This document shows, piece after piece, positions 44,196-54,169 of a stretch of 64,000 nucleotides of DNA. This stretch comes from DATKCF01 sp035513345 (GTDB taxonomy: Bacteria > Gemmatimonadota > Gemmatimonadetes > Longimicrobiales > RSA9), in NCBI GenBank assembly GCA_035513345.1, contig DATKCF010000059.1, positions 21,892-85,891 of the forward strand. The letters run 5' to 3'. The position numbers and the translations under genes are program-made. The notes under the pieces were generated by a model. The model saw only the letters and a program-made list of their open reading frames with translations. It searched no databases and had not been told where the DNA came from. Positions within the stretch are counted from its first letter, which is position 1; the number at the start of each line of letters is the position of its first letter.

Positions 44196-46217
44196 TCAAC
44201 GCTTTGGGGCCGCAGCGGTACGATTGTCGCCGGGCTCGCCAGCCTCGCGACCCGTTGCATTTTGCAAGGGGTTGGCAACTTCGTGCGCACTCGGAGGCAG
44301 AACGACCGGCCAGCCGGCGAGCGGGTCCGCACACGGTCGCGGGAGATCCGGGGCGGTGGAATGGCTGGTCGGGTCATAGCAGCCGCGGCCGATGGCGGAG
44401 CGGAGCCGCTCGATGGCCGTTCTGATGGGAGTGCCGGGCTGCGTGCGGGCGAGGGCCGTGTCGGCGGCGACGACCGCGAGGTCGGCGTGGCCGGCGCGAG
44501 CCAGCTCGCGGGCCAGGAGCATGCGGAAATCGGGCGTGTCGCCCCTGGTGGTGCCGATGACGTTGCGGAGCGCCGCGCTGGCGTACTCGTGGCGTCCCAA
44601 GCCGGCGTAGGCCTGGGCACGAAGCGCGTTTCGCAGAACCGGATCGATGTCGAACCGGTCGGCGCGGTGCACGGCGTCGAGGGCGGGCCCGGGCTGACTG
44701 GCGGAAAGGTAGGCGAAAGCGAGCATCTGTTCCGTGCTGCCGAGCAGATCGCTGAGTTCGCGTGAGCGTTCGAGGACGGGGATGGCGTCCTCGTACCTGC
44801 CGAGCTGGATATTGATGCCGGCGAGATTGTTGAGGAGAACGGCGTCATACGGCCAGATGCGGTTGGCCAGTTCGTAATAGCCGCGGGCGAGGTCGAGGTT
44901 ACCGGCCTGGAGCATTCGCCATCCGTTGACGGACTGGGAGCGGTAGCTCTCGGGGTGATCGCGGACGATCGCGTCCCAGACGGCATCGGTGGACTTCCAG
45001 TCCGGGTTCCGGATGACAGAGCGCACGGCCATGGCCAGGAGGCAGGCGGCAGTGACTGCGGTAGCGAGTCTGACGCGGCGGCGATCGGCGACCTCGGCGA
45101 AGCGGCGGGCGGCGAACGCGACGGCAATCGACAGCCCGACGGACGGCAGGTAGAGGATGCGCTCGGCCAGCAGGACGCCTATGGGCAGCACGAGGTTCGA
45201 CACGGGGAACAGCGCAATGAAGAACCATGCGGCGGGCAGTCCGGCCTGGCGGAGCCAGGGTGTCGCGATGGCGAGGGCCCCCGTCACGAGGAGCATGAGC
45301 GCACCCGCGATGACCATCGGCGAGAGGCTTTCGACGGGCAGGACGACGCCGGGCGAGTAGTCGGCCACGAGGTCGACGGGGAACAGGAGCAATCGAATGT
45401 ATTCGGGCCACGCCCGCAGCGCCGAGAGGAAGCGGTGGCCGTGTCGCAGGAAGGGGAGGTTCGGGGCGGCGTCCGCGCCACCGATCGAGCCGAGAACATG
45501 GAGTCGCAGCGTCAGGTATGCGGCCAACGCCGCGGCGAGAAAGAGCATTGGCCGCATGGCGGTCAGCAGCCAGCCCTTCAGGCTCGCGCGCACGGGCCGC
45601 ACGCGGCCGGTCGCGAAGTCGAGCGCGACGAGCAGTCCTGGCAGTACGACAGCGCCCTCCTTGGCCAGCAGGCCGGTGAGGAACAGCGCGACGATGAGCA
45701 GGCTGCGGCGGACGCCCGCTTCCTGTCCCGGCCGGTCGACGTACACGATGCAGGCGGCAATGACGCATGCGGCGGCGATCATCTCCGCCTGTCCCACGAC
45801 GTTCGCCACGACCTCCGTGTGCAGGGGGTGCACGGCAAAGAGCAGTGCACCGATCAGCGCAGCCCCCGGACTCGCCAGGCGGAGCAGGAGCGCCAGTACG
45901 AGCAGGCTGACCGCCGCGTGCATGGCGATGCTCGTCGCGTGGAAGACCCATGTCGCGCCATCGCCTATGGCCCACTGCACGGCGTAGCCGAAGATCGCGA
46001 GCGGGCGATACAGTCCGAGCGTCTCGCCGAAGTTCGGCCAGTAGGGCGTGAGCCAGATGGCGGCCTGATCCGCGAGCTGGTGTACGCGAGCGTTCGATTC
46101 GATGATGTGGGTGTCGTCGAGCGCGAAGCCGTTCACGATCGAGTTCGCGAATGTCGCGATGGCGACTGCCGCCACGCTCGCGAAGGCTGCCCAGCGCGGG
46201 ATCCGCGTCTCGGTCAT
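44196..46217 (-). CDS. TMTC-like GT-C glycosyltransferase with TPRs (copy 1)
   Basis: 673 residues with about 10-12 membrane helices, then TPR-like helices at about 440-600 (AVLLNNLAGINIQLGRYEDA, AQAYAGLGRHEYASAALRNV). The membrane part carries TMTC/GT-C features: an acidic pair in the first loop (FALDDTHIIESN), LYRPLAIFGYAV, HPLHTEVVANVVGQAE and LLAKEGAVVLP. TMTC proteins O-mannosylate proteins from a polyprenyl-phosphate sugar; substrate here is unknown. Last gene of the glycosylation operon; its start overlaps copy 2 by four bases, and pilA starts 126 bases downstream. Confidence 0.85.
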   Translation of the reverse strand: MTETRIPRWAAFASVAAVAIATFANSIVNGFALDDTHIIESNARVHQLADQAAIWLTPYWPNFGETLGLYRPLAIFGYAVQWAIGDGATWVFHATSIAMHAAVSLLVLALLLRLASPGAALIGALLFAVHPLHTEVVANVVGQAEMIAAACVIAACIVYVDRPGQEAGVRRSLLIVALFLTGLLAKEGAVVLPGLLVALDFATGRVRPVRASLKGWLLTAMRPMLFLAAALAAYLTLRLHVLGSIGGADAAPNLPFLRHGHRFLSALRAWPEYIRLLLFPVDLVADYSPGVVLPVESLSPMVIAGALMLLVTGALAIATPWLRQAGLPAAWFFIALFPVSNLVLPIGVLLAERILYLPSVGLSIAVAFAARRFAEVADRRRVRLATAVTAACLLAMAVRSVIRNPDWKSTDAVWDAIVRDHPESYRSQSVNGWRMLQAGNLDLARGYYELANRIWPYDAVLLNNLAGINIQLGRYEDAIPVLERSRELSDLLGSTEQMLAFAYLSASQPGPALDAVHRADRFDIDPVLRNALRAQAYAGLGRHEYASAALRNVIGTTRGDTPDFRMLLARELARAGHADLAVVAADTALARTQPGTPIRTAIERLRSAIGRGCYDPTSHSTAPDLPRPCADPLAGWPVVLPPSAHEVANPLQNATGREAGEPGDNRTAAAPKR

Positions 46218-47848
46218 GGGCCGGTCGTGCCCGCGGCCGCGGCGACCATCGAATCGAGTGCCTCGCTCATGCGGCGGAACCCTTCATCGCCGGGCGAGAT
46301 CGCCAGCCCGGCGCGTATCGCGTCCGCCGCGCGCTCCGTGTCGTTCGTGTCCAGCGCGACACCGGCGATGATCCGGTACGCTTCGAGGTCATCGGGCCAT
46401 TGCCGCACCATCAGTGTCGCGATTCCCGTGGCCCGGCCGAACTCGCCGTTCATGGCCGCGAACGCCGCGGCTTCGAGCAGCAGGCCCTGCCGGTGCGGCC
46501 ACAGCGAGACCGCCGTGTCATAGTGGGCGACAGCGCGCCTGACGTCCTGCGCCTCCCTGGCCATCCGCGCGACGTGCCAGTGTCCACGGAACGAGTCCGG
46601 CCGGTCGCGCACGAGCGCCTCCATGATCGTGTCGGTCGAACGCCAGTCCGGGATGCGTGTGAGTACCCTCGCCGCGAAGAGCAGCATCACGCCGACGACG
46701 GCGGTGGCGCCCAGTCTGGCTGCCTGCCCGGCATTGAACACCGGCAGTGCCGCGATACCCGCAACGCCGGCGGCCAGCGCGAATGATGGCAGGTAGAGCG
46801 TCCGTTCGCCGACGAGCACACCGATGGGGATGAGCAGGTTGGACACGGGCAGGATCGTGACCGGCAGCCACAGCAGCACGAGCGCCAGCCGTCCGTTGCC
46901 GCGGGCGAGGGCGAGGAAGCCGCCAGCGACGAGGCCGGTCGCGATCGTGAGACCCGCTGCGGCCATGCCCGTCAGACCCACGGCCGGCTCGATGATGCGC
47001 GGGCCGTAGTCCGCGAGCAGAGTGGTGGGCGCGAAGAGCAGTCCCAACCAGATCGGCCACGCCTGAAGCGCGGTCAGGATGCGATCGCCGTTGGCTGTCG
47101 CTACCTCGAGGACCGGGTCGAGCTGCGCCGGTGCGATGGCACCGAGTACGGCGAACCGGACACCGAGGTATGCCGCGGCGACGACGCCGAGCGCAACGAC
47201 CGCGCGCGCATCACGCTTCAGCCATGCCAGCGGCCGTCGCACATCGAGCCGTCCGGTCGCGGCATCGACGAGGACGAGCGCCGCAGGCAGCATGATCGCG
47301 CTCTCCTTCGAGAACAGGGCCAGCGCGAAGAGCAGCGGGGCGAGGACGACACCGCGTGACTCGCGTTCGTCGCGTGCCCAGACCAGGCAGCAACCGAGCA
47401 TGAACGCGGCCGACAGCAGCTCGGACCGCCCCACGATGTTCGTCACCGCCTCGACGTGTACCGGGTGCGTGACGAAGATGAGGGCACCGGCCAGGGCGGG
47501 TCCGCTGCCGAACAGCCGGGCGAGCAGCAGGAACACGAGCACGCCAACACCGGCGTTCAGCAGTACGTTCGTGAAGTGGAACCACGCCGCGTTCGCCGGT
47601 GCCAGTGACCAGTCGAGCGCGAAGCTGAGCGTGGTGAGGGGCCTGTACAGCGACAGGTCCGCGCTCTGCCAGTAACCGCTGGCCAGCATGGACGGCAGGT
47701 TGGAGAATGAGCGAATGCGCGCATCGTTGAGCACGATGGGTACGTCGTCGTACGCGAAGCCGTCGAGCATGCCGGATGCGAACAGCGCGAGCGCGACGGT
47801 CGCGACCAGCAGCGCGCCGACGGGTGCTGGCACCATCTCGCGGCTCAC
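46214..47848 (-). CDS. TMTC-like GT-C glycosyltransferase with TPRs (copy 2)
   Basis: 544 residues from GTG 47848, which overlaps the asparagine-synthetase stop by four bases (an ATG at 47836 is the alternative). Same architecture as the neighbouring gene: DDVPIVLNDARI in the first loop, LYRPLTTLSFALDW, HPVHVEAVTNIVGRSELL and FSKESAIMLPAALV, then TPR-like helices. These match the TMTC/DUF1736 pattern more closely than copy 1. Tandem paralogues suggest two different acceptors or sugars. Confidence 0.87.
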   Translation of the reverse strand: MSREMVPAPVGALLVATVALALFASGMLDGFAYDDVPIVLNDARIRSFSNLPSMLASGYWQSADLSLYRPLTTLSFALDWSLAPANAAWFHFTNVLLNAGVGVLVFLLLARLFGSGPALAGALIFVTHPVHVEAVTNIVGRSELLSAAFMLGCCLVWARDERESRGVVLAPLLFALALFSKESAIMLPAALVLVDAATGRLDVRRPLAWLKRDARAVVALGVVAAAYLGVRFAVLGAIAPAQLDPVLEVATANGDRILTALQAWPIWLGLLFAPTTLLADYGPRIIEPAVGLTGMAAAGLTIATGLVAGGFLALARGNGRLALVLLWLPVTILPVSNLLIPIGVLVGERTLYLPSFALAAGVAGIAALPVFNAGQAARLGATAVVGVMLLFAARVLTRIPDWRSTDTIMEALVRDRPDSFRGHWHVARMAREAQDVRRAVAHYDTAVSLWPHRQGLLLEAAAFAAMNGEFGRATGIATLMVRQWPDDLEAYRIIAGVALDTNDTERAADAIRAGLAISPGDEGFRRMSEALDSMVAAAAGTTGP

Positions 47849-49773
47849 GCCCTCACCCTCTCCCTTGCCGCGTCGTCGCTTCTGTTCCCGCGCGCGACGA
47901 TGTGATGCTCCCGCCACAGCTCCAGCACGAACAGCGTCCACAGCGGTTTGCGGTGGTCGGCCCGGCCTTCGTGATGCTCGCGCAGCAGCCGGGCCACCGC
48001 GTCCGCGCGGAACCACCCGGTCTGGCGCAGCCGATCCGGCGACAGCATCTCCTCAGCCAGCGGACGGAGCGGCCCCATCAGCCACATGGCGACCGGCATG
48101 CCGAACCCCTTCTTCGGCCGCTCGAAAACGCTCGGCGGCACGACGCCGCGCAGCGCGTCGCGCAGGATGCGCTTGCCCGTCAGACCTCGCATGCGATACG
48201 AGTCGGGCAGCGAGAACGCGAACTCGACGACATCGCGCGCCAGGAAGGGCGCACGCAGTTCCAGGCCGAACGCCATGCTGGCACGATCGACCTTCGTCAG
48301 GATGTCGTTGGGCAGATACGTGAGCGCATCGAGGTGCGCGGCCCTGGCCAGCAGCGGCGATCCTTCAGATGCCGCCCACGCCTGTCGGAACGACGCGAAC
48401 GCGGATTCCGGCTGCGCCGCTTCGTACGCTTCGGGCGTCAGCAGCGTCCGCTGTTCTGACGGCGAGAAGGACGACATCCACAGCGCATGATTGTCAGGTG
48501 AGGGCGCCCGCGAGCCGCGCAGGAACGAGCGCAGCTTGAACCCGGCCGAGAAGTTCTGGTGCGAGACCGGCATCAGCCCGGCCAGCGCGTCCATTGCCTT
48601 GTGCACGGGCGACGGCATGGCTCGCGTCCACCGGGCCACGCAGTGCGCCCGGTGCATCGGGTAGCCGGCGAACAGCTCATCGCCGCCATCGCCACCGAGC
48701 GCGACGGTCACCCGCTCGCGAGCAAACTTCGACACCACCGCGGTCGGCAGGATCGATGCATCGCCGAGCGGCTCATCCAGCATCTGCGCCAGGCCGGGCA
48801 CGAGGTCAGCCATCTCGCTGCCACGCACGACGCGCTCGTGGTGCCGGCTGCCCAGGCGGTCGGCCACATCACGCGCCGAGCCGCTTTCGTCGAAGCTCGA
48901 TTCCTCGAAACCGATCGAGAACGTCTCGACAGGACCGGCCCTCGCGGCGAACGCGGCGATCGCGCTCGAATCGAGACCACCCGAAAGAAAGATGCCCAGC
49001 GGAACGTCGCTCACGAGTCGCGACCGGACGGATACCTCGAGCAGGTGACGCAGCTGCTCTACGGCCGCCGGATACGGCGGCACGTTCGCCGCCGGCCGCG
49101 GATCGAGTCGCCAGTACGCGCGCACATCGATCTGGCCATCTTCGAGAACGAGCACGTGACCGGGCTCGAGCTTCGAGACAGCGCGCAGGATCGTGCGCGG
49201 CGCCGGCACGTATTCGTGCGCGAGATACGCCGAAAGCGAAGCGGGATCGATCCCGGGCTCGACACCCGGATGCGCCATGAGCGCGGTCAGCTCGGAGCCG
49301 AACACGAGCTGTCCGTCCGCGACCGCCCAGTACAACGGCTTCTCACCCATGCGGTCGCGCGCAAGCACCAGGCGGCGTCGCGCACCGTCCCACAGCGCCA
49401 GCGCGTACATGCCATCGAGCCGGTCCAGGAAGTCGAGGTCCCACGTGTCGTACGCGAACGCCGCAACCTCGGTATCCGACTTCGTACGGAACCGATGTCC
49501 GGCGGCCTCGAGTTCGCGGCGCAGCTCGCGGTAGTTGTAGATCTCGCCATTGCACACGACGACCGTGCGCTCGTCCTCGCCGAACAATGGCTGGTGCCCG
49601 CCTTCGATATCGATGACGGACAGGCGACGATGCCCGAGCACGACGCCCGGCGCCTCGAACACGCCTTCATCGTCCGGACCGCGATGCGCGACGCAGCGCA
49701 GCATTCCGCGTACCGGTCCCGCGTCGAGCGGGCGGCGGGGATCGAGGGCGGCCTGACCGGCGATGCCGCACAT
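47845..49773 (-). CDS. asnB: Asparagine synthetase B-type amidotransferase
   Basis: 642 residues. Class II glutaminase domain with Cys2 nucleophile (MCGIAGQ), RGPDDEG, and CNGEIYNYRELR; synthetase domain with the PP-loop LSGGLDSSAIAAF and GGDGGDELFAGYPMH. Hydrolyses glutamine and transfers ammonia to an adenylated carboxylate. Inside a glycosyltransferase operon it more probably amidates a sugar acid or surface-polymer component than supplies bulk asparagine; that is inference. Five bases after the methyltransferase. Confidence 0.9.
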   Translation of the reverse strand: MCGIAGQAALDPRRPLDAGPVRGMLRCVAHRGPDDEGVFEAPGVVLGHRRLSVIDIEGGHQPLFGEDERTVVVCNGEIYNYRELRRELEAAGHRFRTKSDTEVAAFAYDTWDLDFLDRLDGMYALALWDGARRRLVLARDRMGEKPLYWAVADGQLVFGSELTALMAHPGVEPGIDPASLSAYLAHEYVPAPRTILRAVSKLEPGHVLVLEDGQIDVRAYWRLDPRPAANVPPYPAAVEQLRHLLEVSVRSRLVSDVPLGIFLSGGLDSSAIAAFAARAGPVETFSIGFEESSFDESGSARDVADRLGSRHHERVVRGSEMADLVPGLAQMLDEPLGDASILPTAVVSKFARERVTVALGGDGGDELFAGYPMHRAHCVARWTRAMPSPVHKAMDALAGLMPVSHQNFSAGFKLRSFLRGSRAPSPDNHALWMSSFSPSEQRTLLTPEAYEAAQPESAFASFRQAWAASEGSPLLARAAHLDALTYLPNDILTKVDRASMAFGLELRAPFLARDVVEFAFSLPDSYRMRGLTGKRILRDALRGVVPPSVFERPKKGFGMPVAMWLMGPLRPLAEEMLSPDRLRQTGWFRADAVARLLREHHEGRADHRKPLWTLFVLELWREHHIVARGNRSDDAARERVRA

Positions 49774-49778
49774 GTGTG

Positions 49779-50789
49779 CTAGACCGTTGCGGTCGACGCG
49801 ACCGGGACCGCAGGCACCTGCGCGTGGCCTCGCCAGCTGTTCGCGTTGTGGTGCTCGATGTGCGCGTCATCCAGACCGGCACGCTCGAACCACTGCTCGA
49901 ACTCGCCCCGCGCAATGTAGTATGCCACCGGCGCGACGAGGTGATCGAACACGATCGACCGCTGCTCGCGCCAGGGGAACGGCGCGATGTAGCTCAGATA
50001 CTCGCCGTATGGCAGCCGCATGCCGAGCAGCCTGCCACCGGTCGGACCGTAGAGCAGCCGTGTCGCCGCGAACAGCGGCACCGTCAGCCCGGCCGACAAC
50101 ACATCGAGAACGCCGTGCGGCAGGTGAGATGTCACGTGCTCGCGGACCGGCGAAATCACATGCACGATCCAGCCGTTGTTCTCTCGGCCGTACACCCATG
50201 CCGAGACCGAGCCGCCGGGCCGTACGCGCGACACCAGCGCACGGAAACCTTCCTCGGGATCGGGCAGATGGTGCAGCACGCCGATCGAGAACGCGAAGTC
50301 GAAGACTCGCCGCAGCGGCGGCTTCTTCAGGTCGGCCTGCACGATGTGCGCGTTGGGCAGATGGCGAGTGTTCGCGAAAGCAGCGTCCACCGCATGCCCG
50401 AGGTCGACCGCAACGACATCCCGCGCGCCGAACTCGGCGGCGAGCGCCGTATGACGGCCCTTGCCGCAACCGCCCTCGAGCACAACCCGCCCCTCGAAGA
50501 ATGCCTCGTCCACCGGCCGGATCCAGTCCAGGAACTGCTGGCGGTACCTTGCCGCCAGCTCATTGTATCGCGTCCACTCGTAGCCGAATGCCTGCGCGGT
50601 CCGTTCCTCGAGAGCCGGAACGCCGCCCGCCATGCGCGGGACACCGCCGCGTATCGGGAAGGCGCGGTCGCAGCGGCCGCACGTCAGCGAGCCGTCCATG
50701 ATGTGGTCGTCTTCATGACGGTCCGCGTGCAGAGCCAGGTCGCCGCCGCACTCCGTGCACGCCAGGTACGCCAGCAGCCGGTCTCTCAT
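49779..50789 (-). CDS. SAM methyltransferase with Trm112-like zinc ribbon
   Basis: 336 residues from ATG 50789, overlapping the GT2 stop by four bases. The N-terminal 60 residues carry two CxxC-type knuckles (CTECGGD and CGRCDRAFPIRGGVPRM), a Trm112-like ribbon often fused to class I methyltransferases. The Rossmann domain has motif I LEGGCGKGRHT, VAVDLG and FSIGVLHHLPDPEEGFRAL. The C-terminus has a helical PLFAATRLLYGP stretch. Acceptor unknown; sugar or polyprenyl-linked intermediates are likely given the neighbours. Confidence 0.88.
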   Translation of the reverse strand: MRDRLLAYLACTECGGDLALHADRHEDDHIMDGSLTCGRCDRAFPIRGGVPRMAGGVPALEERTAQAFGYEWTRYNELAARYRQQFLDWIRPVDEAFFEGRVVLEGGCGKGRHTALAAEFGARDVVAVDLGHAVDAAFANTRHLPNAHIVQADLKKPPLRRVFDFAFSIGVLHHLPDPEEGFRALVSRVRPGGSVSAWVYGRENNGWIVHVISPVREHVTSHLPHGVLDVLSAGLTVPLFAATRLLYGPTGGRLLGMRLPYGEYLSYIAPFPWREQRSIVFDHLVAPVAYYIARGEFEQWFERAGLDDAHIEHHNANSWRGHAQVPAVPVASTATV

Positions 50790-51769
50790 TCGCCACCTTC
50801 GATCGAACTGATGATGTACGTCCGCTTGCCCTGTGACTCGTAGTAGGTGCGCACGGTCAGCTCCGCGACCAGTCCGAGCAGAATGCTGAGGCAGCCGACG
50901 AGCCCGAGCATGACGACGACAAGCGGCAGCGGCGTTGCCACGAACGCACGGATCCCCGCAAGCTTGAGATACACCATCAGACCGAATACGCACAGCGCGC
51001 TGAACAGCGCGAGTATGCCGAACCCGCCGAACACGTAGATCGGCTTGGTTGCGTAGGAGGCCAGGAACTTCACCACGATGAGGTCGAGAACGACCTTGAT
51101 CGTGCGTTCCATGCCGTAGTTCGACTTGCCGCTGGTCCGGGCGTGGTGCGTGACCGGAATCTCCGTGACGCGGCCGCCGTTCCAGCTGGCGTAGATCGGC
51201 ACGAACCGGTGCATCTCGCCGTACAGCCGGACATCCTCGAGTGCCGAACGACGGTATGCCTTGAGCGAGCATCCGTAGTCGTGCAGGCGGACACCGGACA
51301 ATGCAGAGATCATCCAGTTCGCGATCTGCGACGGCAGGCGTCGATGGAACGAGTCCTTGCGATCGACTCGCCAGCCGCTGACCACGGCGTAGCCTTCTTC
51401 GAGCTTTTCGAGGAGGCGGGGAATGTCCTTCGGATCGTTCTGCAGGTCGCCATCCATCGGAACGATGATGTCGCCACGGGCGTGGTCGATGCCGGCCGAC
51501 AGAGCGGCCGTCTGGCCGAAGTTGCGCCGGAACCGGATCACGCGTACGCGCGGATCCGACGCAGCGAGCGCGCTCAGGCGCTCGGGTGTTTCATCGAAGC
51601 TGCCATCATCGACGAAGATGAACTCGGCATCGTCGCCCAGCACGGCATCGAGCTGCGCGTGCAGAACGGTCACGTTGGCCTGCTCGTTGAATACGGGCAC
51701 GACCACCGACAGCCGGGGCCGTTCGGTACCCGGCGACTCGACTCGCAGCGGTTCGACGCGTGGTATCAT
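50786..51769 (-). CDS. GT2 polyprenyl-phosphate glycosyltransferase (GtrB/ArnC-like)
   Basis: 327 residues. GT-A domain with LSVVVPVFNEQANV, IFVDDGSFDETPE, FRRNFGQTAALSAGIDHARG and PMDGDLQNDP (metal-binding DGD), followed by two C-terminal membrane helices (FGGFGILALFSALCVFGLMV; LVVVMLGLVGCLSILLGLVA). This is the layout of enzymes that load a sugar onto undecaprenyl phosphate, giving donors for GT-C transferases such as the TMTC-like proteins downstream. Confidence 0.92.
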   Translation of the reverse strand: MIPRVEPLRVESPGTERPRLSVVVPVFNEQANVTVLHAQLDAVLGDDAEFIFVDDGSFDETPERLSALAASDPRVRVIRFRRNFGQTAALSAGIDHARGDIIVPMDGDLQNDPKDIPRLLEKLEEGYAVVSGWRVDRKDSFHRRLPSQIANWMISALSGVRLHDYGCSLKAYRRSALEDVRLYGEMHRFVPIYASWNGGRVTEIPVTHHARTSGKSNYGMERTIKVVLDLIVVKFLASYATKPIYVFGGFGILALFSALCVFGLMVYLKLAGIRAFVATPLPLVVVMLGLVGCLSILLGLVAELTVRTYYESQGKRTYIISSIEGGE

Positions 51770-52497
51770 GACCGGTTCCTTCCGGTGTCAGCGCGCAGCA
51801 GCGCGACGTATCGCAACGGTATCGCACGCAACGGTATCGCGCGCAACGCCTCGATCGTCGCGGTCCGCTGCACGATCGTTTTGAACATCCGCAAGTCGAA
51901 ATGGTGCAGATGCCATTCATTATTCTCGGCAGCCAGTGTCTTCAACAGTTGCCGGATCACGGGCAGCCTGCGCAGCGTCCGCTTCGCGCGGTCGATGTTG
52001 ACCTCGTTCGGGATCGACACGACGACCCGGCCCGCCGGCCCCGCCACGCGCACCAGCTCGGCCACCACGCCCGCCGGGTCCGGCACGTGCTCGAGCACTT
52101 CGGTGCACACCACGACGTCGAATGCGCCATCCGCGAACGGCAGTGCGTCGGCCGACCCGCGCGCCAGCGTGACAGCGTCACCGAGACGCCGACGTATGCG
52201 GGTCAGCATGCCTGCCGACAGGTCGATGCCCGTCCGCATGACACCCTCGAATCGTTCGAGAACGTGGCCTGCGCCGCAGCCGACCTCGAGCACGCGGTCG
52301 CCGGGCTTCGCCGCCGCCATCGCGACCAGCACGTCGAGCCGTTGCCGCTCCAGACGACGGACCAGCGGGTGCGACCGCTCGTAGTAGCGCTCGATGTCGT
52401 AGCGCTCGACCATCGCCTCGTTCCACGAGACCAGATCCGTGTCCGGCGTCGCTTCGCTCACCCGCTCGCGCTGCTCCATCTCAGTTGCCTGGCTCAT
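51766..52497 (-). CDS. Class I SAM-dependent methyltransferase
   Basis: 243 residues. UbiE-like Rossmann domain: motif I VLEVGCGAGHVLERF, TGIDLSAGML, ADALPFADGAFDVVVCTEVLEHVPDP-type acceptor region. The C-terminus includes AENNEWHLHHFDLRMF and a small duplicated LRAIPLRAIPLRY encoded by a tandem repeat at 51808-51848. Start at 52497 overlaps the upstream GT-C gene by 17 bases. Acceptor unknown. Confidence 0.88.
   Translation of the reverse strand: MSQATEMEQRERVSEATPDTDLVSWNEAMVERYDIERYYERSHPLVRRLERQRLDVLVAMAAAKPGDRVLEVGCGAGHVLERFEGVMRTGIDLSAGMLTRIRRRLGDAVTLARGSADALPFADGAFDVVVCTEVLEHVPDPAGVVAELVRVAGPAGRVVVSIPNEVNIDRAKRTLRRLPVIRQLLKTLAAENNEWHLHHFDLRMFKTIVQRTATIEALRAIPLRAIPLRYVALLRADTGRNRS
51808..51848. 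repeat. Short tandem repeat inside a methyltransferase gene
   Basis: GTATCGCAACG followed by two 15-base near-copies (GTATCGCACGCAACG at 51819-51833 and GTATCGCGCGCAACG at 51834-51848). It keeps frame and yields the repeated RAIPL in the protein C-terminus. Probably slippage. Confidence 0.8.
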
Positions 52498-54169
52498 CGA
52501 TCCGGTACACCAAGAGCGTACGCGCGATCACGGTGTCCGGCTGCAACGCACGGAACCGCGCGAACGGGTCGCCGGTCATGTAGACGCCGTTCAGGTTCGT
52601 TGCCGCGATGACCGCGTACCGCGGCGGTGTCGCCGGCGGAGGGCCGAACGGCGGCAACGCGAACATGCTCGGCATCGGAACGTACCGGATGCCGTAGCCG
52701 GCCGGTACCGCCGATCCGAAGTAACTCATGTAGACGTTGTCGATGGCCCGCTCGTCCATCCAGTCACGGAGGTCGAGGAGGCCCTGGCCCCAGTCGAGGC
52801 TCGAGTCCGCCAGGAGCATGTGGCCGTTGTCCGCGCCCGCGCCGTACTCGCTCGTGTACGCCAGAAAATGCGGGTAGAAGGCCAGCGTCGAGCCGGCGAA
52901 CCAGATCGCCAGAACCGCCAGTGCGCCGCGCAGCACGCGGCCGCCATCGCGCCACAGGGCGGCAACACCGACGGCCGCGATGATCGCGAGCAACGGCAGT
53001 ACCGGCAGCGCGTAGCGGAACCCGATGTTCAGATTCGATGTGACCAGCGCCGCGCCGAAGACGAGTGCACCGATGACCGGTGCGCGCAGCCGGGCTCCCG
53101 CGACCGACCGCAGCGTCGGACGGCCCAGGGCCTTCGCGAGCCCCGCCACGCCCGCCAGCAGGAGGATGTGCAGCGCAGCCGGTGTCTTGTAGAGGAACAC
53201 GAGCGGGAAGTAGTACCACCAGCCATCCGGACTCAGCTCGCCCATGAGGTAGCCCGGCGCGCTGTGGCCCCGGCTCACGTGGCCGAACGTGTAGTCGAGG
53301 CCGTAGAAGAACTCGGTCAGCGCGAACTCGCCGCGGTATATGCCCACGAGTCCGGCGTACCCGGCAACCAGCCCGCAGACCACCGCGATCCCGAGCGCTC
53401 GCCACCACTTCGCATCGCGACCCTGAACCAGCGATTCCGCGGCGATCAGCACGAAGGCCAACGGCCCGAGCAGCACCGCACTGAACTTGACGCCCAGCGA
53501 GAACGCCACGGCGAAGCCGGCCAGCGCGCCCGCCATCGCGGTCGGCTTTCGTACCGCGTTGTCCAGCGCCCAGACCGCGAGCAGCCAGCCGAGCGCCAGG
53601 GGAAGGTCATTGTAGGCGACACCGCCGTGGGCCAGTACGTCCGGCAGAAACGCGACCAGCCCCGCGGCGGCTACCCCCGCGGCAGCACCGAACCGGCGGG
53701 TGAAACCCCATGCCGCCAGCACGAGCAGTCCCACAAGCAGGGCGCCCGGCAGCCGGCCGAGCATCGCCATGCGCTCCGGATCGTTGCCCGTTGTGAAGAA
53801 GAACTCGCGTGAGTACGTGTACCGGAAGCTGAAGTCGTCACCGCCCACCGATGCCACCGTGCCGGCCGGATACGAGGGCTGTGCGAGGTGGATCGGCAGG
53901 CCGTAGATGTACTGCATGAGCGGCGGATGCTCCGGCGCGATGTCCCACTCGCCTGTCTCCCAACCGCGCGCGCCACCCGCCATCAGCACGATCTCGTCGA
54001 ACGTGGTCGAGGTGCGCGTGCTCGCCGCGATCGTGATCAGCGTCGAGCTGGTGACGATCAGGGCCAGTACGAGACCAGCCTTCCACGCTCGCGGCTGGAC
54101 CGTCCTGCCCGCCTCCCGCACCTCGGTCGGCGACCTCGTCACGGCGGATTCCGTGCCCTGCACTTCCAT
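52481..54169 (-). CDS. ArnT/PMT-type GT-C membrane glycosyltransferase
   Basis: 562 residues with about 11 membrane helices. After the first helix the catalytic loop reads TTFDEIVLMAGGARGW with the Asp-Glu pair, then EHPPLMQYIYGLPI, as in PMT/GT39 enzymes; HGGVAYNDLPLALG and NLNIGFRYALPVLPLLAI follow. The C-terminal soluble part contains DSSLDWGQGLLDLRDWMDE, which recurs in bacterial GT39 homologues. It would use a polyprenyl-phosphate sugar and glycosylate a protein or lipid outside the inner membrane. Confidence 0.88.
   Translation of the reverse strand: MEVQGTESAVTRSPTEVREAGRTVQPRAWKAGLVLALIVTSSTLITIAASTRTSTTFDEIVLMAGGARGWETGEWDIAPEHPPLMQYIYGLPIHLAQPSYPAGTVASVGGDDFSFRYTYSREFFFTTGNDPERMAMLGRLPGALLVGLLVLAAWGFTRRFGAAAGVAAAGLVAFLPDVLAHGGVAYNDLPLALGWLLAVWALDNAVRKPTAMAGALAGFAVAFSLGVKFSAVLLGPLAFVLIAAESLVQGRDAKWWRALGIAVVCGLVAGYAGLVGIYRGEFALTEFFYGLDYTFGHVSRGHSAPGYLMGELSPDGWWYYFPLVFLYKTPAALHILLLAGVAGLAKALGRPTLRSVAGARLRAPVIGALVFGAALVTSNLNIGFRYALPVLPLLAIIAAVGVAALWRDGGRVLRGALAVLAIWFAGSTLAFYPHFLAYTSEYGAGADNGHMLLADSSLDWGQGLLDLRDWMDERAIDNVYMSYFGSAVPAGYGIRYVPMPSMFALPPFGPPPATPPRYAVIAATNLNGVYMTGDPFARFRALQPDTVIARTLLVYRIDEPGN

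Noticed and set aside
52850..52880. Further CCAGAAA copies inside coding regions (also near 3470 and 35625)
   Set aside because: Single isolated heptamers inside conserved genes, without the repeated or inverted arrangement of the three intergenic elements.
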